From Bacillota bacterium (lineage in GTDB: Bacteria; Bacillota; Clostridia; Lachnospirales; Lachnospiraceae): a stretch of DNA of 38,068 nt. Made by a program: the position numbers and the translations under genes. This document shows, one piece after another, positions 1 to 9,105 of this stretch (position 1 is its first letter; the number at the start of each line of letters is the position of its first letter). The notes beneath the pieces are model-generated. The model ran no database searches, had not been told where the DNA came from, and worked only from the letters and a program-made list of their open reading frames with translations. The stretch lies in contig JAEWPQ010000110.1 in NCBI GenBank assembly GCA_023460575.1, forward strand, positions 1 to 38,068, in the 5' to 3' direction.

Positions 1-55
1 TTATTTTAACGTTACATTTAATTTTTAAATCACCATATGTAATATGCTCCGCCAT
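1..55 (-). CDS. 5' end of the next gene of the secretion-like operon (partial)
   Basis: Only the first 18 codons are present, reading MAEHITYGDLKIKCNVKI, before the gene leaves the window. The start is supported by an AAGGAG element about 7 nt upstream of the ATG at 55-53. An overlapping ATG at 59-57 is too close to that element and its frame stops after nine codons. The gene lies 26 bp after the stop of the preceding gene on the same strand, so it belongs to the same operon. The short N-terminus reminds me of clostridial spike or late-control-D proteins, which would suit a contractile apparatus, but 18 residues cannot prove a family. Confidence 0.6.
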   Translation of the reverse strand, partial: MAEHITYGDLKIKCNVKI

Positions 56-81
56 ACATTTACTCCTTGTTTTTCCTGTGT

Positions 82-858
82 TTAAATGAGCAGCATCCCC
101 CTGTTTCCATGATTTCCTGTTCTTCTCTTAAACTCACCTTTTCCATTATCTTTCAGTATCTCCAGCAGCCCCCGGTAAATGGCTCCATTTCCGTTCCCGT
201 TAAAATCCTCTCCATGTCTGGCTGAGAGGTATTCTTCCATACAGGAAACTGATACTACTCCGTTATTTGATAAGGCGGCCATTGAAAAGCCGGCATCCAG
301 GGGATCGGATACTCCGCCTTTTATTAATTCTCTGGCAAACTGTCGGACAAGCCTGGGATTTAACGTGCTTCCTCCCGCTGCGGCATAGGGCTGGTAAATC
401 AGATTGATGGTATCGTATTCCGTAGAATAATCGGAAAAACTCTCATAGGTACTGCGGAGTCTGGCTCCGTTTTGCAGCCGGAATCTGCATAATTCCATTT
501 CAGTCACACCATCCGCTTTTTTCTCTTCCAGTACAATCCTGGTATTCCCGATAATTTTGCCCATCTCCCTTGCTTCCGTAAGAAACTGCACTTTTAAATA
601 CCGCATTCTGTCCTCTGCCTTACAGTCCATTACAAAGGGTTCCGTCAACATATACAGTTTTTCATTGTGATAAATGATACCTGGAGAAATAAACAGCACC
701 CCATTATCCCAGGTGAAATTGCAGCCATTTATAATACCGTTGCCAAACCCCTGAAATGACAAATCAAATAAATTCTTCGGGTAATCCCTTAACTGATCCA
801 GCATCTCTACCCTGAGAAGCCGCTTTTTCTCAAATTGAGGATATACATATTGAAACAT
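82..858 (-). CDS. Uncharacterised protein, candidate baseplate or fibre-like component
   Basis: A 258-residue soluble protein with no signal peptide or membrane segment. I chose the ATG at 858, which has AGGAGG 7 nt upstream; a GTG 21 nt earlier stays open but has no such site. The N-terminal third (about residues 30-75) is rich in Gly, Asn and aromatics (for example GNGIINGCNFTWDNG, then ISPGIIYHNEKLY). This resembles the beta-rich repeats of phage tail appendages and the shell domain of baseplate proteins such as TssK. That is a resemblance by eye, not a family assignment. The start lies 15 bp inside the preceding gene's downstream neighbour region, immediately after that gene's stop at 873. 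Likely an apparatus part; function unknown. Confidence 0.75.
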   Translation of the reverse strand: MFQYVYPQFEKKRLLRVEMLDQLRDYPKNLFDLSFQGFGNGIINGCNFTWDNGVLFISPGIIYHNEKLYMLTEPFVMDCKAEDRMRYLKVQFLTEAREMGKIIGNTRIVLEEKKADGVTEMELCRFRLQNGARLRSTYESFSDYSTEYDTINLIYQPYAAAGGSTLNPRLVRQFARELIKGGVSDPLDAGFSMAALSNNGVVSVSCMEEYLSARHGEDFNGNGNGAIYRGLLEILKDNGKGEFKRRTGNHGNRGMLLI

Positions 859-872
859 CTCACCGCCTCCTG

Positions 873-1568
873 TCAGCACATAATAATTTCATCTATTTCC
901 ATAGTTTCTTCAATTGCCATAATTCCAAAATGGTGTTCGTAGTAAATCTCCACGTGATAAGGCAGTTCCACAAACATATTGACCAGAAGCCCCATTTTCC
1001 CTTCTAATGTCTTATCCATCCTTCTGCCGATAAACACCAGTATTTCATATGAATTCTGGTTGCTGTGATACACGATGTTGTCAGGAATCAGTTCTTCCAT
1101 CATATCCTTAAACATATCTAAAGAGCTGCCGGTTTCATACTGCTTTAACATACCGCTTAAGATAAATTCACGTTCATCCCGGGTGAAAAGCCCTATGGCA
1201 TTTCTGGCAGATTCTCCAAATGCACATTCTTCCAAATCCCGGTAAAGGAGCTTTTTATGATACTCCTCCTTTGTCATACCTGACAAAGCATCATTTTGGG
1301 CAAGGAGATGGAAGATCAAATGAAACAGATTATCACGGAGCATGGGATAATCCTTAAGATCCGGCTGGTAGAAATCCTTGAAAATGTTGTAGAAGCGGTA
1401 GTAAGGGTTAACTTCAATCACTTCCCCCTCCCCCATCTCCTCCTGGTTTAAGCATGGGATGGACAATTCCATATAGGAGCTGAATCTTCGGGGCATTTTA
1501 AAACGAACGGTAGACTCCGTCACGCCCTGCTTTCTCAACTGAAGCATTGCTTCCCACAAATAATTCAT
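873..1568 (-). CDS. Uncharacterised cytoplasmic protein of the secretion-like operon
   Basis: A 231-residue protein that I do not recognise. The chosen ATG at 1568 overlaps the TGA of the preceding gene as ATGA and has GGAGG 8 nt upstream, which indicates translational coupling. An ATG 18 nt earlier is open but poorly placed for ribosome binding. The sequence is predicted soluble and mixed alpha/beta, with an acidic C-terminal third ending in an ETMEIDEIIMC tail. There is no signal peptide, membrane segment or obvious catalytic motif. Its tight position between two other unknown proteins of the operon suggests a structural or assembly role, for example a baseplate wedge partner. This is inference from context. 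Confidence 0.75.
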   Translation of the reverse strand: MNYLWEAMLQLRKQGVTESTVRFKMPRRFSSYMELSIPCLNQEEMGEGEVIEVNPYYRFYNIFKDFYQPDLKDYPMLRDNLFHLIFHLLAQNDALSGMTKEEYHKKLLYRDLEECAFGESARNAIGLFTRDEREFILSGMLKQYETGSSLDMFKDMMEELIPDNIVYHSNQNSYEILVFIGRRMDKTLEGKMGLLVNMFVELPYHVEIYYEHHFGIMAIEETMEIDEIIMC

Positions 1569-2854
1569 ATGAGTTTTCCTCCGCATTCATATTCCGGATA
1601 CAGTTCCTGAACCTCTGAGGTAATAAAGCTTGCTAAATCCCTCAAAAGCCATTTTTCTCTCCCTCTTGCTTTAAAGTAAATAACTAACCTCTTTTTCCCC
1701 GCTCTGTCCCGGATCTCATCCTCCATAAAAAAATTCATGGGATAGGTTTCCAGGCTCTCCTGATTTTGTTCCAAAAGAGCACAGTCCTTATATTCGATAA
1801 ACTCTTCCAGTCCAAATCCACGGATAAACCGCTCTAGCTCTCCTTTTGTCTTTACCATCTGCCTTGTTTTTTCCTGAAAGCGTTCCGCGAATCCGTCTTT
1901 TCTCAAATTTTCCATAACAGGATAGGTATAGCGGTCAATCTTCTGATCAGACCCGCTCCTGATCATAAACACATCCCATTTTTTCGCATTTGCAATCTTT
2001 CCTGTTACCAGAAGCTTTTCTCCGCTTTGTCTGACACTGCGTATTCCGGCTTTTTCTTCCACCAGGTAAGCGTGGTCTGTTCCGTAATCCCGAATGGAAA
2101 TCACATGCTCATAGTTTTCATGATCACTGCAGGCTACTGGAAATCCCACGCTTTCCAGCTTTAGATGCCTCACATTCCAGATTGGTATCATATCGTACTG
2201 AACAAATTGATTATATTCTCCAAAATCAGCCCCAAAGCTGGTGATAACCTCATCGTCACTGATCTCCTCCGGGAGGCTGGTAATACAGATATCCGCCATC
2301 TTAAACAGATAAGGAGCATTGATTGTTTTCCAGGGGATTCCATTTTTCATGAACAGGTGATAAAGATGCTCCAATTCCTGTCTGTACCTTCTGCTTGGCT
2401 CCAGTGAAATGGAAACCGGATATTCCTCCCCTGCCTTTAATCTTCCGGTAAAGTTATCCTGGTTTTTTAAGACTTCCTCCACCTCCATGGCGTCACATTG
2501 GAGAAATACGGTTGTGAGACAAAAACGTCCTTCCTCCTCAAGCTTTTTTCTCACCTCGGAAATCTCAAAAACCTGTTTATCCAAATCCGATTCGCAAATG
2601 GGACTCATTAAATGGTGGGAATTGTCTAAATATCCACGTTCCATAATACCGGTCCGGATCAGATAGCGGTTGACATCATACACCAGGTCATTCATCACCC
2701 GTTCCTCTAACATCCGGTACATACGGACATTTGTCTCATACAGCTCTAAAAAAACCCCTTCCATCAGATTTTTAAATACAATCCGCTCCTCCAGATTGGT
2801 AATCGACTGGATCTCTTCCCGGATCATCGCCTTCATCTCTTCTATCTGGTCCAT
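1565..2854 (-). CDS. Uncharacterised protein, candidate baseplate component
   Basis: About 429 residues, soluble. The N-terminal 90 residues are strongly helical and charged; the rest is mixed. I chose the ATG at 2854, with AGGAGG about 10 nt upstream. An ATG at 2884 (ten residues longer) is possible but has no ribosome binding site at a usual distance. No catalytic signature is visible. Size, position between an Hsp70-like gene and the next operon protein, and a YRQELEHLY stretch in the first half would be compatible with a TssF/TssG-like or gp6-like wedge protein. I cannot show homology by reading alone. It is coupled to the next gene by a 4-bp ATGA overlap. Confidence 0.75.
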   Translation of the reverse strand: MDQIEEMKAMIREEIQSITNLEERIVFKNLMEGVFLELYETNVRMYRMLEERVMNDLVYDVNRYLIRTGIMERGYLDNSHHLMSPICESDLDKQVFEISEVRKKLEEEGRFCLTTVFLQCDAMEVEEVLKNQDNFTGRLKAGEEYPVSISLEPSRRYRQELEHLYHLFMKNGIPWKTINAPYLFKMADICITSLPEEISDDEVITSFGADFGEYNQFVQYDMIPIWNVRHLKLESVGFPVACSDHENYEHVISIRDYGTDHAYLVEEKAGIRSVRQSGEKLLVTGKIANAKKWDVFMIRSGSDQKIDRYTYPVMENLRKDGFAERFQEKTRQMVKTKGELERFIRGFGLEEFIEYKDCALLEQNQESLETYPMNFFMEDEIRDRAGKKRLVIYFKARGREKWLLRDLASFITSEVQELYPEYECGGKLI

Positions 2855-2904
2855 TCGTGCCTGTCCTCCTAACTTTATTGCCATCCCTGTTTTCTTAATC
2901 TGAT

Positions 2905-5376
2905 TTACTTCCTCCCATCAAAGAAGTTCTCTTCCCATGTATCATCCTCAAAATCAAAGAAAGTCTCTTTTCCTTTATAAAGCACCTCATTTTCCCGCAG
3001 CACCGGAAGTACAATAAATCCCCATCTTTTTCTGGATACCCATACGAAGAATTTCATCTCACCTTCCAGAATGGTATCTGTTTCTTCCTGAATGACACTT
3101 CCTGCATACTGACTGTCAATCTCTTCCTGTGTTGTCTGGTCAAAGGAGGCCGTATCATACTGAAAATAGCAGGTCTTTAAATGTTTTCCTTTTTCATCAT
3201 TTAAATAAAGATCCAGCTGCTTACCTACCATAAAACGGGAGATGCACCCGATATGTTCTTCCTGATCCAGACTTCGAATCAAAATCTTTTCCTGATTTTC
3301 ATGAGTATAAGCCATGATTTCATAAGGAAGTGTCCGCACCTGATAATTCTGGTTCACCTTCATATATCCTCTTTTGCAATTCATGAAGTAGGAAAGGGCT
3401 CCATTTAAACAGCACATTTTCAGTTCAGTTTCATCCGCTTCTCTCTTTGTATTCTGAATCAGCTTTCCAGGAACATACTGTTTTAAAGCCTCTGTAAAAA
3501 GACTTGATTTGCAGGACTGTCCCGTAAGTTTTAACATCTCATAGTCCTGAAGTTCTCCCTGTTCAAACTTCTGGTCCAGAAAACGCTCCATAACATGATA
3601 AATATCTGGTCTCAAAATCTTTTCAATCTCATTTAAGTACAGGGAAAAGGAGATTTCCCTGTCAACATGAACCAGACGTCCGTCCCCAAATACAGAGAGC
3701 TTCCATTTATCCAGAAACATCTGGTTTTTTTCCTCATTTCGTGTAGTTCCAATGAAAAGCTCATATTGAAATCTGGCCTGGAAAAATGATTTTTTTACCT
3801 CTTCTGCAAGCTGAAACAAATAGTAATAGTTGTTTTTTACGCGGAAATAAGATTCTCTGTCCCGTTCTTCATACTCCTTAAAGCAGGTTGGAAGAAATTT
3901 TTCCGCCTTCTTATATTGATCGATTAAGTTCTGAATGCAGTCACTCTCATTTGTAAACCCGGGTTCTTCTGCTTTTAAATATCCCCATGCCTCTGCTATC
4001 CTGATCTTAAGCATCTGAAGGATGCGATAAGTCAAATTATTCCCGCCAAAATTCGTATCCCCGTTTTCATAGCTGGTTTCCAGATCAATGGTATAGGAAA
4101 CCCGGCTGTTATCAATTAAGAAGCAGCCTGAAGTGAGATCTGTGGTTCCGCCTCCGCAGTCAATGATCAGCGCATGATATTTACGGCCCTTCTCATAGAG
4201 ATTCTGGCTGATCATTCCATATATACTGTGAAAGAGGACTGCCATCCCCTCATCAAGCTCACAGCTCACGGAATAATCCGGCAAAAGCTCTTTAAACAGC
4301 TCCTGAAACTTTTCCTTCTGGCGGATTGGAGCAAGAAACTGGATGTTTTGAAAGCTGCATTTAAACTGCTGTTTTGCCAGATCAATTAAATATTCCAAAA
4401 ATGCCTTCAGCATATCCCGGCGCGGAATTAAATATTTAAAACCGCTTTTTAAAATCACGCCTTCCGGACGGTTTGAATCACTGATCCACCGTTTCATATC
4501 GTAAAAAACAGGGATATCTTCATCCTGATAATTCTGACTTGCCAGAGTCAGGGCGTCGAAACCGAATACAAACTCCGGTTTTCCTTCGCTTTCCCTGACA
4601 CCGATTACGCTTGGTATAATGTTGCCGCCCCCTGCCTTTGCAATCTTAACAGTTCCATCATTTAAGCAGATCCCCATGGCAGTGTTGGAGCTTCCGAAGT
4701 CTATTACTAACGGAAGTTCTGTTTTTGCCACCTCTTTTATTTCAATGTCTAAAAGCGGGATCCGGATTCCTTCCATATGTCCGGGTATTACAGAATGATT
4801 TCCCTGGTAACAGTCATAGAGGAACTCTGAATCCCGCTCATTGGGGAAATACAGAATAAAATACTGATGCTTTTCCAGGGGAAGAATCTCCATGCCCTTC
4901 CCCTGAAATAAATAGTAAGTATCTTTTATTTTTTTTATATAAAAACACGTATAAATACTGAAGTTCTCATCTATGAGAAGTAAGTTTCCCTCATAGAGCA
5001 GAACATCAGATTCAACCGTATATCCGTCAAGTTCATTTAATCCCGTTCCCCGGTAGATTGCAATTGTGCCGGGGATTCTCACATTCTGACTGGAAGTGAT
5101 ATGTATTAAATTCCTGTCAAAAAATTCCTGGAGACGTATCAGTCCCCCATTGCAGGATGAGGTAATATGCCGATATTCCTTCTGCCCCCGAAACCGCATA
5201 ATCAACCTTAACAGTCCCTCCCGGTCCATGGAATTCCCAGACGGTATAATCAACTTTTCCCTGCGGCATATCTCTCTCAGCTGAAATGTGGTCATATTCT
5301 CCAGCCCGCTTTTTTTATAGGTATTTCTATCCGGTTCCTTTTTCCCCGGGTGCAAGGTATAGGTGTATCGGCTCAT
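2905..5376 (-). CDS. Hsp70/actin-fold ATPase with N-terminal SAP-like segment
   Basis: About 823 residues. Residues near 225 contain VIDFGSSNTAMGI and residues near 407 contain IIDCGGGTTDLTSG; these are the phosphate-1 and phosphate-2 nucleotide loops of the Hsp70/actin ATPase fold. At about residues 25-62 there is a helix-turn-helix segment (MTTFQLREICRREKL followed by a Gly/Asn turn and EGLLRLI) that matches the SAP-type pattern. The C-terminal region is not a typical DnaK substrate-binding domain and ends in an acidic tail. The start at 5376 is preferred over an ATG two codons earlier because GAGG lies 8 nt upstream of it. The operon also encodes a J-domain protein, so this may be a dedicated chaperone for assembling or recycling the apparatus. 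Substrate unknown. Confidence 0.88.
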   Translation of the reverse strand: MSRYTYTLHPGKKEPDRNTYKKSGLENMTTFQLREICRREKLIIPSGNSMDREGLLRLIMRFRGQKEYRHITSSCNGGLIRLQEFFDRNLIHITSSQNVRIPGTIAIYRGTGLNELDGYTVESDVLLYEGNLLLIDENFSIYTCFYIKKIKDTYYLFQGKGMEILPLEKHQYFILYFPNERDSEFLYDCYQGNHSVIPGHMEGIRIPLLDIEIKEVAKTELPLVIDFGSSNTAMGICLNDGTVKIAKAGGGNIIPSVIGVRESEGKPEFVFGFDALTLASQNYQDEDIPVFYDMKRWISDSNRPEGVILKSGFKYLIPRRDMLKAFLEYLIDLAKQQFKCSFQNIQFLAPIRQKEKFQELFKELLPDYSVSCELDEGMAVLFHSIYGMISQNLYEKGRKYHALIIDCGGGTTDLTSGCFLIDNSRVSYTIDLETSYENGDTNFGGNNLTYRILQMLKIRIAEAWGYLKAEEPGFTNESDCIQNLIDQYKKAEKFLPTCFKEYEERDRESYFRVKNNYYYLFQLAEEVKKSFFQARFQYELFIGTTRNEEKNQMFLDKWKLSVFGDGRLVHVDREISFSLYLNEIEKILRPDIYHVMERFLDQKFEQGELQDYEMLKLTGQSCKSSLFTEALKQYVPGKLIQNTKREADETELKMCCLNGALSYFMNCKRGYMKVNQNYQVRTLPYEIMAYTHENQEKILIRSLDQEEHIGCISRFMVGKQLDLYLNDEKGKHLKTCYFQYDTASFDQTTQEEIDSQYAGSVIQEETDTILEGEMKFFVWVSRKRWGFIVLPVLRENEVLYKGKETFFDFEDDTWEENFFDGRK

Positions 5377-5391
5377 GTACATTTCCTCACT

Positions 5392-7167
5392 TTACTTTTT
5401 ATCTGTTTTTTTACTGTCAACTCCAGGACCGTAATCTCCTGATGTTTCTTCCTTTGATGCGGCATCACTTTCCAAACTGGCTTTTTCCGCTTCTTTTGCT
5501 TTGATTCCTGCTTTGGCTACTGCAATTTTCTGATTCAGCCCATCTGCCATATCGGACAGCTCAAGACGGACATAAATTGCCTGCGCAGTCTGATAATAAG
5601 TGATTGCGCTTTCATACTTTCCTTCCCCCAAAAGCTCATTTCCTTTATTTTCCAGATCAATGGCATTCTTCTGATCATTTAACTTCTGCTGATTTTCCAG
5701 CTCCCGCTGTTCATCCTCTTCCTTTTTTGCCTTTTCCTCGTCAGCCTTCACGGACTCGTCTTCTGCTTCTTTTGCTGCTTTGCTCTCTTCTTTGGCTGCG
5801 GCCTGGGCAGAAGCCGTTTTCTGGCTGTCCTTATCCATCTTTTCCTCCAATGCCGCCTGTTTTGCCATAGCCTCTTCTTTTCCTGCTGCAAAATAGAGGG
5901 AGGCTGCTTTGTCTCTGGCCTCACGGTAAGCTTTTAATGCGCCTTCCAATTCACCATAGCCCTCTTTTTGCTGTCCAGACTCAATTAAATCAAATACACT
6001 GATATAATCTCTGGTTTGTTTTAACTGGCTCTCTATGTATTGTTTCCCCACATTTCCTGCCTCTACAGACAAATCTTTTGCTTTTAAGTAGAGATCCTGG
6101 GCTTTCTGATACGTTTCCCCTTTCATCGCATCATCAGCCAGTAGAATCTGATCCGCCAGCCTTTTATATAAATCTGCCTCTTTTGATTCCTTTTTCTTCT
6201 TTAAGCCATCAGCCAGCTTCTTTGCTTCTTTGTAATCCTCAGATGCTTTTAAATAGTTGTCATACCGTAAATATTCCTCGCCGCTCTCCATATGGATTTT
6301 AAGACTGTCTTCCTTACGTTCTATGCTTCTGTGACGAAGGAAAAGCCCCAGGCTGATTCCTCCTGCTACCAGGAGAATGGGCAGTGCAATGAGCAAAACC
6401 TTCTTAACCGTAATTTTCTTTGCAGGCGGCTGGTAAACCTTGTCAACAAAAGTCACGGCAAGACTGTAATTATCCACCTCATCCGTTTCCTGTTTTCCCA
6501 GGATTGAATCTTCTGCTTTATCAAGAATTTCTCCAGGCTCGGTCGCCTCCTTGACTGCTTCTAAAAACTCTTCCTCGCCGTAATTCTCCCATGCACCTCT
6601 GGTAAAAAGAGCAAAGCTGTCTCCGTCTTCCAGACGGATTTTCTTAGAACCTGAAATTTCCGGCTGCCCCCGCTCTCCAAGATAGGAATACAGATTATTC
6701 CGTGCCTCGTGGGCAGCTGCCTGATCCAGCGTGATCCTCTCCTCACGAAGCAGATTTTCAGTGAGGGACTGATCTGTTGTCTTTACTAAAATACGGGCAT
6801 TCCTGACCAGATAAAAACGGCTGTTTCCTGCATAAAAAAAGCGAATGTTTCTATAATCTGAAACAACCAGAACAACGGAAGCCTTCAGATGCATTCCTCC
6901 ACGCTGCTTAAGCAGTTCCTTGTGGGCGAGATTTATGTAGTGCTTTAACTTCACTTTCTTCATGGAAGGTCCTTCCACAAAGCTGCGGATCACACTTTCC
7001 ACCACCAGCTTTGCACTGTTGATCTCCAGTTCTCCGTCAAGACTGTCTGCAAGCACGTAGCAGGCAAAGTCATCCATCTCCACATAACCAAAGTAATCTC
7101 TGTTTGTCAGCTTATGCCCTTCCTCCGAGATATACTGGGTCCGGAATTCCGAGTTAATTCTTCTCAT
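5392..7167 (-). CDS. Membrane-anchored PP2C-like protein with coiled-coil/TPR-like C-terminus
   Basis: A 591-residue protein. Residues 1-235 have the PP2C-type Ser/Thr phosphatase layout: a DSLDGE turn, FYAGNSRFYLV, LFTRGAW and EVDNYSLAVTF. Two expected metal aspartates appear changed: the usual AGDSR reads AGNSR and the usual TDG reads TRG. A single membrane segment follows at about 250-275, then a long Lys/Glu/Ala-rich helical region of TPR-like or coiled-coil repeats to the end. The start has GGAGG 6-7 nt upstream and overlaps the previous gene by 14 bp. In proteobacterial T6SS a PP2C phosphatase (PppA) opposes a Ser/Thr kinase acting on an FHA protein. Here the enzyme may be inactive and act as a sensor or scaffold. 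No kinase gene is in the window. Confidence 0.85.
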   Translation of the reverse strand: MRRINSEFRTQYISEEGHKLTNRDYFGYVEMDDFACYVLADSLDGELEINSAKLVVESVIRSFVEGPSMKKVKLKHYINLAHKELLKQRGGMHLKASVVLVVSDYRNIRFFYAGNSRFYLVRNARILVKTTDQSLTENLLREERITLDQAAAHEARNNLYSYLGERGQPEISGSKKIRLEDGDSFALFTRGAWENYGEEEFLEAVKEATEPGEILDKAEDSILGKQETDEVDNYSLAVTFVDKVYQPPAKKITVKKVLLIALPILLVAGGISLGLFLRHRSIERKEDSLKIHMESGEEYLRYDNYLKASEDYKEAKKLADGLKKKKESKEADLYKRLADQILLADDAMKGETYQKAQDLYLKAKDLSVEAGNVGKQYIESQLKQTRDYISVFDLIESGQQKEGYGELEGALKAYREARDKAASLYFAAGKEEAMAKQAALEEKMDKDSQKTASAQAAAKEESKAAKEAEDESVKADEEKAKKEEDEQRELENQQKLNDQKNAIDLENKGNELLGEGKYESAITYYQTAQAIYVRLELSDMADGLNQKIAVAKAGIKAKEAEKASLESDAASKEETSGDYGPGVDSKKTDKK

Positions 7168-8014
7168 CAGACACCTCCGCTTTTATTAACACTACGCTTC
7201 CGTTTTCTTTGTCCACACCTTTTTTCCGTTCTGCTTCCATAATCAGGCTGTCCGCCTTTTCCTTTAATGTGTAATCTCTTAATAAAATGTCTTCCAACTC
7301 TGCCCATGAGAGAACATCAAAAATCCCCTTGGTCATCATCATGATGATGTCTCCATGCTTTAAACGTATGGGTTTGTCACAGACTTCAATATCCCGAAAT
7401 CCATCCATTCCAAGATAATTCCATATCCGGTCCTCTTCCATCGTCCAAATGGTTTCCTGCCTGGATAACGCGCCGTCCTCATAGGCATTTAATGCCAGAA
7501 CATTAAGAGTCTGTCCTTTGCTTATAGGGATCAGCTCCTGGTTTCTGAACAGAGCAACCCTTATATCACCCGCCAGACCATAATGAAACGTAATTCCGTT
7601 TATAAAGGCTGCAGCCAGACACGTCCCCCCTCTTCGTTCTCCCAGTGTCTTCTGCACTCTTTGGTTTGCTTCATAAAACGATGTTTTAAAAAAATACTCA
7701 GGATTATGCAAAACCTGATAGGGCTGATAAGCGTCGAGTACGGCATCCATGGCAGTCTGGGCGCATACTTTTCCTGTATTGGCTTTACCGATTCCATCGG
7801 TAAGCACAGCCAGTATCCCTGCACAGCTGGATTCAAATCCGGCCAGATCTGACTGTATTTCCTTATCTCCCATCGTCTGGCTGATTACACACCTGCCAAA
7901 AGACCCACTCTCATTTTCCTCTTTTCTGTTCATTTCTTCTGCAGACAAAAAAATTCTGCCTGCGCTGAAAACGAGTAAAGCTGCTCCTAGACAAATCATT
8001 ATTGTCAGCATCAT
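7154..8014 (-). CDS. PP2C-family phosphatase-like protein with N-terminal membrane helix
   Basis: A 286-residue protein with a hydrophobic N-terminal helix (about residues 2-24), then a PP2C-type domain. LAVLTDGIGKANTG (about 90) and YGLAGDIRVALF (about 150) match the first metal site and the AGD motif. The usual TDG motif reads MMTKGIFD and the last DN motif reads DKENGS, so at least one metal ligand is missing. It overlaps the upstream FHA gene by ATGA. Likely role: reversing or sensing phosphorylation recognised by the neighbouring FHA domains, as in T6SS threonine-phosphorylation circuits. Activity is uncertain because of the altered motifs. Confidence 0.85.
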   Translation of the reverse strand: MMLTIMICLGAALLVFSAGRIFLSAEEMNRKEENESGSFGRCVISQTMGDKEIQSDLAGFESSCAGILAVLTDGIGKANTGKVCAQTAMDAVLDAYQPYQVLHNPEYFFKTSFYEANQRVQKTLGERRGGTCLAAAFINGITFHYGLAGDIRVALFRNQELIPISKGQTLNVLALNAYEDGALSRQETIWTMEEDRIWNYLGMDGFRDIEVCDKPIRLKHGDIIMMMTKGIFDVLSWAELEDILLRDYTLKEKADSLIMEAERKKGVDKENGSVVLIKAEVSDEKN

Positions 8015-8508
8015 TTTTGATCATCCCATTCAAAATTTTCTCCGCACAAGGGTACAAATAAGAACCGGCTTTTTCCCAGCTCAATCACATCATATGGTTT
8101 TAGCTCTGTGGGAATATAAACTGCTTCTTCATTGAGATAAGCAAGTCCTGCTGCATCGCCAGGCAGGATCACCGTGTTTCTCTTTTTCTGATCGTAAACA
8201 ATTATGGTATGGTTCTTGCGGTTGATCTCATTGTCCCCCAGAATCTGAATATCCATGTCATCTCCTCTGCCTACAAAATTCTTGCCACCATGAATTTTAT
8301 AATCCATTCCGATTCTGGCTCCGGCTATACACACCAGCCAGCCGCATACCGGACTGACCTCTTCCTGCAGCAGCTCAACAGCCGGCTCAAAACCAAGAGG
8401 TTTCGTATCATCCTTTTCTTCCTTTAATTTCATCTGACAGTATGGACAGGTATTTCCATAACGTCTTGCATTAAATACGTGTCCGTTTGGGCATCTTACT
8501 AAGCTCAT
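8011..8508 (-). CDS. Zinc-ribbon plus FHA domain protein
   Basis: A 165-residue cytoplasmic protein. The N-terminus (RCPNGHVFNARRYGNTCPYC, residues 5-24) has the CxxxH...CxxC pattern of a short zinc ribbon. From about residue 75 a forkhead-associated phosphothreonine-binding domain is visible: FVGRGDDMDIQI, then EINRKNHTIIVYD. The FHA signature GR-x-S-x-H is preserved as GR...N(R)...H with a weaker serine position. It lies between a second FHA protein and a PP2C-like protein, which together make a phosphorylation-reading module. In T6SS, Fha1/TagH proteins play the same kind of role. The start follows the preceding gene by 23 bp. Confidence 0.88.
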   Translation of the reverse strand: MSLVRCPNGHVFNARRYGNTCPYCQMKLKEEKDDTKPLGFEPAVELLQEEVSPVCGWLVCIAGARIGMDYKIHGGKNFVGRGDDMDIQILGDNEINRKNHTIIVYDQKKRNTVILPGDAAGLAYLNEEAVYIPTELKPYDVIELGKSRFLFVPLCGENFEWDDQK

Positions 8509-8531
8509 GTTTTACTCTCCAATCTATGTTC

Positions 8532-9086
8532 TTATGTCAATAAGAGACGGGTATTTGCTATGTAAATAATGTCTCCCGCCGATAGTCTGCAAGGCCGGTT
8601 TGTTACCTGATAACAGCCGCCGTCTTCCACCTTTTTGATTTTTACACCATTTTGAGAACCTAAATCCTCTAAATACCAGGAATCCAGGCAAAAATTAAGC
8701 ACTGCATGCTGAGGATCAATAAATGTGCTGTATTCACAATCTTCTAAATCAACATCAATCTCTTCTTCCTCATTTTTCTTTCCTATGATCAGAGCCGTTT
8801 TTCCGGCCAGATCCCATGATTTTAAAGGTTTTTCCTTTTCATCCAGAAGCACCAGCTGGCTGATACCTGGCATTTTTTTATGTTCCGCTGCATTTTTCCT
8901 GATTTTCGTATCGTGGGGAGTCAGCAAAACCAGAATATCGGTCAACGCCAGGATCGAAACTGCTCCTATGGGAATCTGTATCCACATGCCTTTGCGATTT
9001 AAATAAAAGAAACACAGGTTAAATAAAACCGAGCAGATCAACACTGCTAAATCAAGTACAATTTTCTTTTTTTTGATGGATTTCAT
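8532..9086 (-). CDS. Membrane FHA domain protein
   Basis: A 184-residue protein with two N-terminal membrane helices (about residues 9-30 and 35-57) and a cytoplasmic FHA domain from about 90 to 184. FHA elements visible are ALIIGKK, STFIDPQHAVLNF and the DLGSQNGVKI loop, which is the S-x-N-G phosphopeptide-contact turn. It sits between the J-domain gene and the zinc-ribbon FHA gene with gaps of about 20 bp. A membrane FHA protein would let the apparatus dock at phosphorylated partners at the membrane. The partner kinase is not in this window. Confidence 0.88.
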   Translation of the reverse strand: MKSIKKKKIVLDLAVLICSVLFNLCFFYLNRKGMWIQIPIGAVSILALTDILVLLTPHDTKIRKNAAEHKKMPGISQLVLLDEKEKPLKSWDLAGKTALIIGKKNEEEEIDVDLEDCEYSTFIDPQHAVLNFCLDSWYLEDLGSQNGVKIKKVEDGGCYQVTNRPCRLSAGDIIYIANTRLLLT

Positions 9087-9105
9087 GCGCCTTCGGGCTC
9101 CTTCA

